Positions 55,142 to 63,740 of a DNA stretch of 64,000 nt are shown here, one piece after another. The stretch is taken from assembly GCF_000717875.1 (NCBI RefSeq), contig NZ_JOCT01000017.1, positions 62,001 to 126,000 on the forward strand, written 5' to 3'. The first letter of the stretch is position 1. Each line of letters starts with the position of its first letter. Below the pieces are notes generated by a model, which ran no database searches, had not been told where the DNA came from, and saw only the letters and a program-made list of their open reading frames with translations. The position numbers and the translations under genes are program-made. This DNA comes from Streptomyces sp. NRRL S-455. Lineage in GTDB: Bacteria; Actinomycetota; Actinomycetes; Streptomycetales; Streptomycetaceae.

Positions 55142-56113
55142 TCAGGAGCCGTGGTGCAGCAGCCAGCCCCGCCAGGCCGACTCAGCCATCTCGCGCACCC
55201 CGCGCCGTGCGGTCCAGCCGAGCTCCGCGGCCGCCCGGTCCGCAGCGGCCACCGCTCGCGGCGCGTCCCCGGGGCGGCGCTCCTCGACGAGCGGTGGCCG
55301 GCGGTCGCCGGTGACCTCGCCGATGACCGAGATGAGCTCGCGGACCGAGACGCCCTCGCCGCGGCCGATGTTGACCGTCAGATCGCCCGCGGCGTTTCCC
55401 GCGGCGAGCCGCCGGGCCGCCGCGAGATGCGCCTCGGCCAGGTCGGCGACGTGAATGTAGTCACGGACGCAGGTGCCGTCCGGGGTCGGGTAGTCGTCGC
55501 CGAAGATCCTCGGTGCCTCGTCGCGGGTGAGCCGGTCGAAGACCATCGGGACGATGTTGAAGACGCCCGTGTCGGCCAGCTCCGGCGCCGCGGCGCCCGC
55601 CACGTTGAAATAGCGCAGACATACGGTGGAGATCCCGTGTGCCCGGCCCGCCGCCCGCACCAGCCACTCCCCGGCGAGTTTCGTCTCGCCGTACGGGTTC
55701 ACCGGGGCGCAGGGCGTGTCCTCCGTGATGAGATCCACACCCGGATCCCCGTACACCGCCGCCGACGAGGAGAACACGAAGCGCTCGACGCCCGCCCCGG
55801 CGACCGCGTCCAGCAGGGTCGCCAGACCGCCGACGTTCTCCCGGTAGTACCGCGTCGGCTGCGCCACGGACTCCGCGACCTGCTTGCGCGCCGCGAGATG
55901 CACCACACCCGTCACGCCGTGCTCGGCGAACACCCGCTTCAGCAGGCCCCCGTCGAGTGACGAGCCCGTCACGAGGGGGACGCCGGACGGCAGCCGCGCG
56001 GGCACCCCGGCCGAGAGATCGTCGAGTGCGACGACGCGCTCCCCGGCATCGGTCATGGCCCTGGCCACATGGGCCCCGATGTAGCCGGCCCCGCCGGTGA
56101 TCAGCCAAGTCAT
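55142..56113 (-). CDS. galE: UDP-glucose 4-epimerase
   Basis: A 323-residue short-chain dehydrogenase-type epimerase. Motifs are GGAGYIGAH (NAD), SSSAAVYGDP with the catalytic Ser/Thr region, YGETKLAGE (YxxxK), and FNVAGAAAPEL, RDYIHVADLAEAH typical of GalE. It makes UDP-galactose for surface polysaccharides. ATG 56113 was chosen; the frame is open to 56347 without homology. It is divergent from the CDP-alcohol cluster over 281 bp, which suggests a shared role in envelope synthesis. Confidence 0.93.
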   Translation of the reverse strand: MTWLITGGAGYIGAHVARAMTDAGERVVALDDLSAGVPARLPSGVPLVTGSSLDGGLLKRVFAEHGVTGVVHLAARKQVAESVAQPTRYYRENVGGLATLLDAVAGAGVERFVFSSSAAVYGDPGVDLITEDTPCAPVNPYGETKLAGEWLVRAAGRAHGISTVCLRYFNVAGAAAPELADTGVFNIVPMVFDRLTRDEAPRIFGDDYPTPDGTCVRDYIHVADLAEAHLAAARRLAAGNAAGDLTVNIGRGEGVSVRELISVIGEVTGDRRPPLVEERRPGDAPRAVAAADRAAAELGWTARRGVREMAESAWRGWLLHHGS

Positions 56114-56394
56114 GGTCGCCCACCCTAAGGGGCGCCACGACCAGGCCCGCCGCAATGTCCCCGATGTCCGGTCTGAGGAGCGCGGTTTGTGGGCCCGGCC
56201 CCGGATCCACGATGATGATCGCGGCGGCGGCTGGTGCGAACCACGTCGATCGATCTGCCGAACGGGTGGTGAACGCGGCCTTCCCGGCATCCGATAGCCT
56301 CTGCCGACAATGCCGCCCGGGAGCCACCGGCGCGACGCCCCCACCACGTGACAGCACCGGCGCGGACGCGTCGGTACCCAGGGAGTGAGTTCGG

Positions 56395-58209
56395 TTGCCG
56401 ACCGCCATCCTCACCGGTCAGCCGGTCCCCGGTTCGTCGATCGAGGGTGATCTGCGCTCCCTCGGCTTCGACGTGCGGACCGCGTCCGACACCGCCGAGG
56501 CCGAGACCCTGCTCGCCGGCGTGCCGGGCGACGAACGGGTCGCGCTGGTCGACGCCCGGTTCGTGGGGCACGTGCACGCGCTGCGCCTCGGCCTCACCGA
56601 CCCCCGCTTCCCGCTCGCCGCGATCCCGGGCGCCGTCACCGCACAGCCCGCCGGCCGCCAGGCCCTGACCCGGGCGATGGCCCGCGAGAACTCCGCCGGC
56701 GGCGGCACCACCCTGGTCGACAGCCTCGCCGACCGCATCCTCACCGCCCTCGACGCGGACGGCACCGACGTGCACCGTCCCGAACTGGGCAGCCTCGTCG
56801 CCACCGTCCCCGCCGATCCGCAGGCCCGCAACGAGGCCCGGCAGGCGGTGGCGGACGTCGACGACGAGGCCGTACGCCTGAAGTCGGCCGTGAAGTCCCG
56901 CGACGGGTTCTTCACCACCTACTGCATCAGCCCGTACTCCCGCTACATCGCCCGCTGGTGCGCCCGTCGCGGCCTGACCCCGAACCAGGTCACCACCGCC
57001 TCGCTGCTCACCGCCCTCATAGCGGCGGCCTGCGCGGCCACCGGCACCCGCGGCGGCTTCGTCGCGGCCGGCGTCCTGCTCATCGCCTCCTTCGTGCTGG
57101 ACTGCACCGACGGCCAGCTCGCCCGCTACTCCCTGCAGTACTCCACGCTCGGCGCCTGGCTCGACGCCACCTTCGACCGGGCCAAGGAGTACGCCTACTA
57201 CGCCGGCCTCGCCCTCGGCGCCGCCCGCGGCGGTGACGACGTGTGGGCCCTCGCCCTCGGCGCCATGGTCCTGCAGACCTGCCGGCACGTCGTGGACTTC
57301 TCCTTCAACGAGGCCAACCACGACGCCACCGCCAACACCAGTCCCACCGCCGCCCTCTCCGACAAGCTCGACAGCGTCGGCTGGACGGTCTGGGTGCGCC
57401 GCATGATCGTCCTGCCGATCGGCGAGCGCTGGGCGATGATCGCCGTGCTGACGGCGGTCACGACCCCGCGCATCACCTTTTACGCGCTGCTCATCGGCTG
57501 TGCCTTCGCGGCGACGTACACCACGGCGGGCCGCGTGCTGCGCTCCCTGACCCGTAAGGCCCGGCGGACCGACCGGGCGGCGCGGGCGCTGGCGGACCTC
57601 GCGGACAGCGGACCGGTCGCCGAGGCCCTCGCGCGGGTGCTGCGCAAGCTCCCCGCCAAGCCGCCGTTCGGTGCCCGCGTCCTGGTCGCCGTGCCCGGCG
57701 CGGCCCTGGTGGTCCTCGCGGCGGCGCTCGAGCCCTACGGCAGCGCGCTGCCGGTCGCCGCGGCGGCCCTCTACGCGCTCACCTCGGCCGCCGCCGTCGC
57801 ACTGCCCCTCAAGGGCGCCCTCGACTGGCTCGTCCCGCCGCTGTTCCGCGCCGCGGAATACGGCACCGTCCTCGCCCTCGCGGCCAAGGCGGACGTGAAC
57901 GGGGCCCTTCCCGCGGCTTTCGGGCTGGTGTCGGCGGTCGCCTACCATCACTACGACACGGTGTACCGCATCCGCGGCAACGCCGGAGCGCCCCCCGCCT
58001 GGCTGGTGCGTTCCATCGGGGGGCACGAGGGACGGACGCTGCTCGTCACCGTCCTCGCCGCGCTGCTCACCGCCTCGCAGTTCACGGTCGCGCTCACGGT
58101 CCTCGCCGTGGCCGTGGCCCTGGTGGTGCTCGTCGAGAGCATCCGCTTCTGGGTGTCCGCCCACAAGGGCGGCGCGCCCGCCGTACACGATGAAGGAGAA
58201 CCCGCATGA
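56395..58209 (+). CDS. CDP-alcohol phosphatidyltransferase with N- and C-terminal extensions
   Basis: A 604-residue membrane protein. Residues 1-160 form a soluble alpha/beta domain (MPTAILTGQPVPGSSIEGDL; a nucleotidyltransferase-like look without its catalytic signature). The centre is a CDP-alcohol phosphotransferase with the complete motif D-CT-DG-QL-AR-x8-G-x3-D-x3-D at about residues 240-266. The C-terminal 230 residues hold more hydrophobic helices (DUF5941-like, from memory). It transfers an alcohol to, or a phospho-alcohol from, a CDP-linked donor in the membrane. TTG 56395 with GGGAGTGAG before it. It is the first gene of the cluster, overlapping the next by ATGA. Confidence 0.85.
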   Translation: MPTAILTGQPVPGSSIEGDLRSLGFDVRTASDTAEAETLLAGVPGDERVALVDARFVGHVHALRLGLTDPRFPLAAIPGAVTAQPAGRQALTRAMARENSAGGGTTLVDSLADRILTALDADGTDVHRPELGSLVATVPADPQARNEARQAVADVDDEAVRLKSAVKSRDGFFTTYCISPYSRYIARWCARRGLTPNQVTTASLLTALIAAACAATGTRGGFVAAGVLLIASFVLDCTDGQLARYSLQYSTLGAWLDATFDRAKEYAYYAGLALGAARGGDDVWALALGAMVLQTCRHVVDFSFNEANHDATANTSPTAALSDKLDSVGWTVWVRRMIVLPIGERWAMIAVLTAVTTPRITFYALLIGCAFAATYTTAGRVLRSLTRKARRTDRAARALADLADSGPVAEALARVLRKLPAKPPFGARVLVAVPGAALVVLAAALEPYGSALPVAAAALYALTSAAAVALPLKGALDWLVPPLFRAAEYGTVLALAAKADVNGALPAAFGLVSAVAYHHYDTVYRIRGNAGAPPAWLVRSIGGHEGRTLLVTVLAALLTASQFTVALTVLAVAVALVVLVESIRFWVSAHKGGAPAVHDEGEPA

Positions 58210-58958
58210 TCGGCCTCGTGCTGGCGGCCGGCGCCGGACGGCGTCTGCGCCCCTACACCGACAGCCTTCCCAAGGCGCTGGTGCCGGTGGGTCCCGCGGG
58301 CATAGAGGGCGAACCCACGGTTCTCGATCTCACCCTCGGCAACTTCGCCGAGATCGGGCTCACCGAGGTCGCGGTCATCGTCGGCTACCGCAAGGAGGCC
58401 GTGTACGCGCGCAAGGAGGCGTTGGAGGCGAAGTACGGCCTCAAGCTCACTCTCATCGACAACGACAAGGCCGAGGAGTGGAACAACGCCTACTCCCTGT
58501 GGTGCGGACGTGACGCCCTCAAGGACGGCGTGATCCTCGCCAACGGCGACACCGTCCACCCGGTCTCCGTCGAGAAGACGCTGCTCGCCGCCCGCGGCGA
58601 CGGCAAGAAGATCATCCTCGCCCTGGACACGGTGAAGGACCTCGCCGACGAGGAGATGAAGGTCGTCGTCGACCCCGAGAAGGGCATGACGAGGATCACC
58701 AAGCTGATGGATCCCGCCGAGGCCACGGGCGAGTACATCGGCGTCACCCTCATCGAGGGCGACGCGGCCCCCGAGCTGGCCGACGCCCTCAAGGCCGTCT
58801 GGGAGACCGACCCGCAGCAGTTCTACGAGCACGGCTACCAGGAGCTGGTGAACCGCGGCTTCCGTATCGACGTGGCGCCGATCGGCGACGTCAAGTGGGT
58901 GGAGATCGACAACCATGACGATCTCGCCCGCGGACGGGAGATCGCGTGCCAGTACTGA
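58206..58958 (+). CDS. Phospho-alcohol/sugar nucleotidyltransferase (LicC/IPCT-like)
   Basis: A 250-residue nucleotidyltransferase. The signature LAAGAGRRLRPYTDSLPKAL (G-x-G-x-R-L...PK) is at the N-terminus and the metal-binding NGDTV near residue 117. It resembles phosphocholine cytidylyltransferase LicC and the cytidylyltransferase domain of archaeal inositol-1-phosphate cytidylyltransferase. The setting between two CDP-alcohol transferases argues for CTP as nucleotide. I infer that it activates a polyol phosphate, perhaps the glycerol-1-phosphate made by the next gene. Start ATG overlaps the previous stop (ATGA); its end overlaps the next gene by 13 bp. Confidence 0.85.
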   Translation: MIGLVLAAGAGRRLRPYTDSLPKALVPVGPAGIEGEPTVLDLTLGNFAEIGLTEVAVIVGYRKEAVYARKEALEAKYGLKLTLIDNDKAEEWNNAYSLWCGRDALKDGVILANGDTVHPVSVEKTLLAARGDGKKIILALDTVKDLADEEMKVVVDPEKGMTRITKLMDPAEATGEYIGVTLIEGDAAPELADALKAVWETDPQQFYEHGYQELVNRGFRIDVAPIGDVKWVEIDNHDDLARGREIACQY

Positions 58959-60007
58959 CCCGGCTGATCCCCTCCCCGCTCGTCGTGGACATCCGGCCGG
59001 GTGCCCTCGACGACCTGGCGTGCGTCCTCGCCGACGAGCGCATCTCGCACTCCGGCCGCCTCGCCGTCGCCGTCAGCGGCGGCTCCGGCGCCAGGCTGCG
59101 CGAGCGCATCTCGCCGAGCATGCCCGGCGCCACCTGGTACGAGGTCGGCGGCGGCACCCTGGACGACGCGGTCCGGCTGGCGAGCGACATAAAGGCCGGC
59201 CACTTCGACGCGGTCGTCGGACTCGGCGGCGGCAAGATCATCGACTGCGCCAAGTTCGCCGCGGCACGTGTCGGCCTGCCCCTGGTCGCCGTGCCCACGA
59301 ACCTCGCGCACGACGGCCTGTGCTCGCCGGTCGCCACCCTCGACAACGACGCCGGCCGCGGCTCCTACGGCGTGCCGAACCCGATCGCGGTCGTCATCGA
59401 CCTGGACGTCATCCGTGAGGCCCCGGTCCGCTTCGTCCGCGCCGGCATCGGCGACGCCGTCTCCAACATCTCGGCGATCGCCGACTGGGAGCTGGCCAAT
59501 CGCGTCAAGGGCGAGCGGATCGACGGCCTCGCCGCGGCCATGGCCCGCCAGGCCGGCGAGGCCGTGCTGCGGCACCCGGGCGGCATCGGGGACAACGCCT
59601 TCCTCCAGGTGCTCGCCGAGGCGCTGGTCCTCAGCGGCATCGCCATGTCGGTGTCGGGCGACTCGCGGCCGTCCTCCGGGGCGTGCCACGAGATCAACCA
59701 CGCCTTCGACCTGCTCTACCCGAAGCGGGCCGCCGCCCACGGCGAGCAGTGCGGACTCGGCGCGGCCTTCGCGATGTGGCTGCGCGGGGCGCACGAGGAG
59801 TCGGCGTACATGGCCGGGGTGCTGCGCCGGCACGGGCTGCCCGTGCTGCCGGACGAGATCGGCTTCACCACGGACGAGTTCGTCAAGGCCGTCGAGTTCG
59901 CCCCGGAGACCCGGCCCGGCCGCTACACCATCCTCGAACACCTCGACCTGAACACCGAACAGATCAAGGACACATACGCCGACTATGTCAAGGCCATCGG
60001 TAGCTGA
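58946..60007 (+). CDS. sn-Glycerol-1-phosphate dehydrogenase family protein
   Basis: A 353-residue iron/zinc-type dehydrogenase of the EgsA/AraM group. NAD motif GLGGGKIIDCAKFAA, VPTNLAHDGLCSPV, metal ligands in GIGDAVSN (Asp), ACHEINHAFD (His) and AAHGEQCG (His). The archaeal enzyme and Bacillus AraM reduce dihydroxyacetone phosphate to sn-glycerol-1-phosphate, the enantiomer not used for normal bacterial lipids. GTG 58946 overlaps the nucleotidyltransferase gene by 13 bp; the 3' end overlaps the next gene by 23 bp. Related families (glycerol dehydrogenase, 3-dehydroquinate synthase) are less likely given the motifs. Confidence 0.87.
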   Translation: MPVLTRLIPSPLVVDIRPGALDDLACVLADERISHSGRLAVAVSGGSGARLRERISPSMPGATWYEVGGGTLDDAVRLASDIKAGHFDAVVGLGGGKIIDCAKFAAARVGLPLVAVPTNLAHDGLCSPVATLDNDAGRGSYGVPNPIAVVIDLDVIREAPVRFVRAGIGDAVSNISAIADWELANRVKGERIDGLAAAMARQAGEAVLRHPGGIGDNAFLQVLAEALVLSGIAMSVSGDSRPSSGACHEINHAFDLLYPKRAAAHGEQCGLGAAFAMWLRGAHEESAYMAGVLRRHGLPVLPDEIGFTTDEFVKAVEFAPETRPGRYTILEHLDLNTEQIKDTYADYVKAIGS

Positions 60008-60764
60008 ACTCCGCCCCGTCGTTCACCCCGCGGGGGTGAAGGACCGGCGCAGCGGTGAGCACTGGATGGGACGCCTCTACATGCGCGAGGTGTCCCTGCG
60101 GGTCGACCGCTACCTGGTGAACACCAGGGTCACGCCCAACCAGCTCACGTACCTGATGACCGTCTTCGGTGTACTCGCGGCCCCGGCACTCCTCGTGCCG
60201 GGGATCACGGGTGCCGTGCTCGGCGTGGTGTGCGTCCAGATGTACCTGCTGCTGGACTGCGTCGACGGCGAGATCGCGCGCTGGAAGAAGCAGTACTCCC
60301 TCAACGGCGTCTATCTGGACCGGGTCGGCGCGTACCTCACCGACGCCGCCGTGCTCACCGGCTTCGGCCTGCGCGCCGCCGACCTGTGGGGCAGCGGCCG
60401 CATCGACTGGCTGTGGGCCTTCCTCGGCACCCTGGCCGCCCTCGGCGCCATCCTGATCAAGGCCGAGACCGACCTGGTCGGCGTCGCCCGGCACCAGGCC
60501 GGTAAGCCGCCGGTCCAAGAGGCCGCCGCCGAGATGCGCTCCTCCGGCATGGCGCTGGCCCGCAAGGCCGCCGCCGCCCTGAAGTTCCACCGCCTCATCC
60601 TCGGCATCGAGGCGTCCCTGCTGATCCTGGCCCTGGCGATCGCCGACCAGATCCGCGGCGACCTGTTCTTCACCCGCCTCGGCGTGGCGGTGCTCGCCGG
60701 CATCGCACTGGTGCAGACCCTGCTGCACCTCGTGTCCATCCTCGCCTCCAGCAGGCTGAAGTGA
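59985..60764 (+). CDS. CDP-alcohol phosphatidyltransferase-family membrane protein, catalytic motif altered
   Basis: A 259-residue membrane protein with about six hydrophobic segments. The CDP-OH motif reads D-CV-DG-EI-AR-x8-G-VYL-D-RVG-A: three Asp residues are present, but the fourth (the proposed catalytic base) is Ala, with an Asp five residues later (AYLTD). It may use another base, be regulatory, or use a different acceptor. ATG 59985 lies inside the dehydrogenase gene (23-bp overlap), so the frame is translationally coupled. It ends overlapping the glycosyltransferase start by four bases. Confidence 0.82.
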   Translation: MSRPSVAELRPVVHPAGVKDRRSGEHWMGRLYMREVSLRVDRYLVNTRVTPNQLTYLMTVFGVLAAPALLVPGITGAVLGVVCVQMYLLLDCVDGEIARWKKQYSLNGVYLDRVGAYLTDAAVLTGFGLRAADLWGSGRIDWLWAFLGTLAALGAILIKAETDLVGVARHQAGKPPVQEAAAEMRSSGMALARKAAAALKFHRLILGIEASLLILALAIADQIRGDLFFTRLGVAVLAGIALVQTLLHLVSILASSRLK

Positions 60765-61642
60765 GCGGCATGAAGGTCGGCGCCGTCATCATCACCATGG
60801 GTAACCGGCCCGACGAGCTGCGCGCCCTGCTCGACTCCGTCGCCAAGCAGGACGGCGACCCGGTCGAGGTGGTCGTCGTCGGCAACGGCTCGCCCGTCCC
60901 GGACGTCCCGGAGGGCGTCCGCACCATCGAGCTGCCCGAGAACCTCGGCATCCCCGGCGGCCGCAACGTCGGCATCGAGGCCTTCGGCCCCGCCGGCCGG
61001 GACGTCGACATCCTGCTCTTCCTGGACGACGACGGCCTCCTCGCGAGCCACGACACCGCCGAGCTGTGCCGCGAGGCCTTCGAGGCCGACCCGAAGCTCG
61101 GCATCGTGAGTTTCCGCATAGCCGACCCCGACACCGGGGTCACCCAGCGTCGGCACGTGCCCCGGCTGCGCGCCTCCGACCCGATGCGCTCCTCCCGGGT
61201 CACCACCTTCCTCGGCGGCGCCAACGCCGTCCGCACCCGCGTCTTCGCCGACGTCGGCGGACTCCCGGACGAGTTCTTCTACGCCCACGAGGAAACCGAC
61301 CTGGCGTGGCGGGCCCTCGACGCGGGCTGGATGATCGACTACCGGTCCGACATGGTCCTCTACCACCCGACGACGGCGCCCTCGCGGCACGCGGTCTACC
61401 ACCGCATGGTCGCCCGCAACCGCGTCTGGCTGGCCCGCCGAAACCTTCCCGCGCCGCTCGTCCCCGTCTATCTCGGCGTGTGGCTGCTGCTCACCCTCGT
61501 ACGCCGCCCCTCCCGTCCCGCCCTGCGGGCCTGGTTCGGCGGATTCCGAGAGGGCTGGACGACCTCGTGCGGACCGCGCCGGCCCATGAAGTGGCGTACG
61601 GTGTGGCGGCTGACCCGACTGGGCCGGCCCCCCGTCATCTGA
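60761..61642 (+). CDS. Family 2 glycosyltransferase
   Basis: A 293-residue GT-A glycosyltransferase. Features are VGAVIITMGNRPDEL at the start, LGIPGGRNVGIEAF, the metal motif LLFLDDDG (DxD) and FYAHEETDLAWRA near the acceptor/catalytic site. A hydrophobic stretch (VPVYLGVWLLLTLV) near residue 245 probably anchors it to the membrane. Similar enzymes add rhamnose or galactose to lipid-linked polymers. GTG 60761 overlaps the upstream stop. It is followed by 98 bp before the ABC export genes. Confidence 0.88.
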   Translation: MSGMKVGAVIITMGNRPDELRALLDSVAKQDGDPVEVVVVGNGSPVPDVPEGVRTIELPENLGIPGGRNVGIEAFGPAGRDVDILLFLDDDGLLASHDTAELCREAFEADPKLGIVSFRIADPDTGVTQRRHVPRLRASDPMRSSRVTTFLGGANAVRTRVFADVGGLPDEFFYAHEETDLAWRALDAGWMIDYRSDMVLYHPTTAPSRHAVYHRMVARNRVWLARRNLPAPLVPVYLGVWLLLTLVRRPSRPALRAWFGGFREGWTTSCGPRRPMKWRTVWRLTRLGRPPVI

Positions 61643-61740
61643 CAAGCTCGTGTCCGGAGTACCCGGGAGGGGCCGTAGCCTGGCCCCGGCTCATGCGGGC
61701 CCGCACAGGCCGCGCATCTCGAAGACGAAAGTTTCCACTA

Positions 61741-62670
61741 GTGAGTGAGACAACGCACGACGCCACGGTCGCGGTGAGCGCGTCCGCGGCGCCCGACGAG
61801 GGCCTCACGGCGAAGGAACTCGCCGCCAAGTACGGGCTGAGCGTGAGCGGCGCCCGGCCCTCCCTCATCGAGTACGTCCGTCAGCTCTGGGACCGGCGGC
61901 ACTTCATCCTCGCCTTCTCCCGCGCGAAGCTGACCGCCCAGTACAGCCAGGCCAAGCTCGGCCAGCTGTGGCAGGTGGCCACTCCGCTGCTGAACGCGGC
62001 CGTGTACTTCTTCATCTTCGGCCTGCTGCTCGAAGCCGACCGGGGCATGAGCCGCGAGGTGTACATCCCGTTCCTGGTCACGGGCGTGTTCGTGTTCACC
62101 TTCACGCAGAGCTCGGTGATGGCGGGCGTGCGCGCGATCTCCGGCAACCTCGGCCTGGTCCGGGCCCTGCACTTCCCGCGGGCCTCGCTGCCGATCTCCT
62201 TCGCGCTGCAGCAGCTTCAGCAGCTGCTGTTCTCGATGATCGTGCTGTTCGCCATCACGATCGGCTTCGGCCACTACCCCGACCTGTCCTGGCTGCTGAT
62301 CGTGCCGGTGCTCGTCCTGCAGTTCTGCTTCAACACCGGCCTCGCGCTGATCATGGCCCGGGCGGGCGCCAAGACCCCCGACCTCGCGCAGCTCATGCCG
62401 TTCGTGATGCGGACGTGGATGTACGCGTCCGGGGTGATGTTCTCCATCCCGATCTTCCTCGAGGACAAGCCGGCCTGGATCTCGAACGTGCTGCAGTGGA
62501 ACCCGGCCGCGATCTACATGGACCTGATGCGCTTCTCCCTCATCGACGACTACAGCTCCAGGTTCCTCCCCGACCACGTCTGGGCGGCCGCGGGCGGCTG
62601 GGCCGTGCTGTTCGCCCTCGGTGGCTTCGTGTACTTCTGGAAGGCGGAGGAGAGGTACGGCCGTGGCTGA
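61741..62670 (+). CDS. ABC-2 type polymer-export permease (TagG-like)
   Basis: A 309-residue permease. A cytoplasmic N-terminus of about 60 residues (VSETTHDATVAVSASA...) includes AKELAAKYGLSVSGARPSL; then six hydrophobic segments of the ABC-2 family (LGQLWQVATPLLNAAVYFFI; PFLVTGVFVFTFTQSS). Such permeases export teichoic acids, O-antigen or galactan linked to lipid. GTG 61741; the frame is open further upstream but that region is antisense-like. Overlaps the ATPase gene by 8 bp. Confidence 0.88.
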   Translation: MSETTHDATVAVSASAAPDEGLTAKELAAKYGLSVSGARPSLIEYVRQLWDRRHFILAFSRAKLTAQYSQAKLGQLWQVATPLLNAAVYFFIFGLLLEADRGMSREVYIPFLVTGVFVFTFTQSSVMAGVRAISGNLGLVRALHFPRASLPISFALQQLQQLLFSMIVLFAITIGFGHYPDLSWLLIVPVLVLQFCFNTGLALIMARAGAKTPDLAQLMPFVMRTWMYASGVMFSIPIFLEDKPAWISNVLQWNPAAIYMDLMRFSLIDDYSSRFLPDHVWAAAGGWAVLFALGGFVYFWKAEERYGRG

Positions 62671-63445
62671 GCCGACGAAGCAGGACGAGCGGATCCCGAC
62701 CGTCATCGCGGACGACCTGCACATCGTCTACCGCGTCAACGGCGCCAAGACCGGCAAGGGCAGCGCCACCGCGGCCCTCAGCCGCATACTCAAGCGCGGC
62801 GAGGAGCGGGGCGTGCGCAAGGTGCACGCGGTGCGGGGCGTCTCCTTCGTCGCCTACCGCGGCGAGGCCATCGGCCTCATCGGCTCCAACGGCTCCGGCA
62901 AGTCGACCCTGCTGCGCGCCATCGCCGGTCTGCTCCCCGCCGAGCAGGGCAAGGTCTACACCGACGGCCAGCCCTCGCTGCTCGGTGTCAACGCGGCCCT
63001 GATGAACGACCTCACCGGCGAGCGGAACGTCATTCTGGGCGGGCTCGCCATGGGCATGTCCCGTGAGGAGATCAAGGAGCGCTACCAGGAGATCGTCGAC
63101 TTCTCCGGCATCAACGAGAAGGGCGACTTCATCACCCTGCCCATGCGCACCTACTCCTCCGGTATGGCGGCCCGGCTCCGCTTCTCCATCGCCGCGGCCA
63201 AGGACCACGACGTCCTGATGATCGACGAGGCCCTGGCCACCGGCGACCGCAAGTTCCAGAAGCGCTCCGAGGACCGCATCCGGGAGCTGCGCAAGGAAGC
63301 CGGCACGGTGTTCCTGGTCAGCCACAACAACAAGTCGATCCGCGACACCTGCGACCGTGTGCTGTGGCTGGAACGCGGCGAGCTGCGCATGGACGGCCCG
63401 ACCGACGAGGTCCTCAAGGAGTACGAGAAGTTCACGGGCAAGTAG
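62663..63445 (+). CDS. ABC transporter ATPase for polymer export (TagH-like)
   Basis: A 260-residue ATPase. Walker A GSNGSGKST, signature YSSGM (the variant typical of polysaccharide/teichoic acid exporters), Walker B VLMIDEALATGD, H-loop LVSHNN. There is no C-terminal carbohydrate-binding domain, as in the TagH/RfbE-short group. An N-terminal insertion of about 35 residues (GAKTGKGSATAALSRILKRG) precedes the core. GTG 62663 with GGAGGAGAGG; start lies inside the permease gene. Last gene of the CDP-alcohol cluster. Confidence 0.92.
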   Translation: MAEPTKQDERIPTVIADDLHIVYRVNGAKTGKGSATAALSRILKRGEERGVRKVHAVRGVSFVAYRGEAIGLIGSNGSGKSTLLRAIAGLLPAEQGKVYTDGQPSLLGVNAALMNDLTGERNVILGGLAMGMSREEIKERYQEIVDFSGINEKGDFITLPMRTYSSGMAARLRFSIAAAKDHDVLMIDEALATGDRKFQKRSEDRIRELRKEAGTVFLVSHNNKSIRDTCDRVLWLERGELRMDGPTDEVLKEYEKFTGK

Positions 63446-63458
63446 CCCGCTCCGTCCG

Positions 63459-63488
63459 GGGCCCCGACGGAACTTTCCGGCGGGGCCC
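63459..63488 (+). terminator. Terminator after the export genes
   Basis: GGGCCCCG-A-CGGA, loop ACTT, TCCG-G-CGGGGCCC: a 12-bp stem with one A-G mismatch, 14 bp after the stop of the ATPase gene. The remainder of the 295-bp gap (63446-63740) shows only low-confidence ORFs and must contain the hpnC promoter. Confidence 0.65.
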
Positions 63489-63740
63489 GGCGTCTGCAAA
63501 GGAAACGTCAACTCCGGCTCATCTCGGGAATCTTGGGGCCTTCGGTGTGTTGTCGTGATGGACGGGACACCCTGGCGAACCCCGACGCGTTGTGCAACGT
63601 AAGCTGTACCGGTCCCGAAACACGGCAATCAGGGCGATAATGCGCGACACCACCCGTCGGACCGCCGTGCGGACGGCTGGGCGGCGTGTCCGAAATAGTG
63701 TGTATTGGGTCGGCAGTGTAGAACGGGAGATGTGACGGCG

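Noticed and set aside
56125..58188. 687-codon minus-strand frame across the CDP-alcohol transferase and galE upstream region
   Set aside because: Gly/Arg/Val-rich shadow; the plus strand contains the intact CDP-OH motif and overlaps correctly with the next gene.
63640..63735. 31-codon Arg-rich ORF MRDTTRRTAVRTAGRR... upstream of hpnC
   Set aside because: No convincing ribosome site and arginine-rich composition typical of chance frames in this GC range; kept only as a note.
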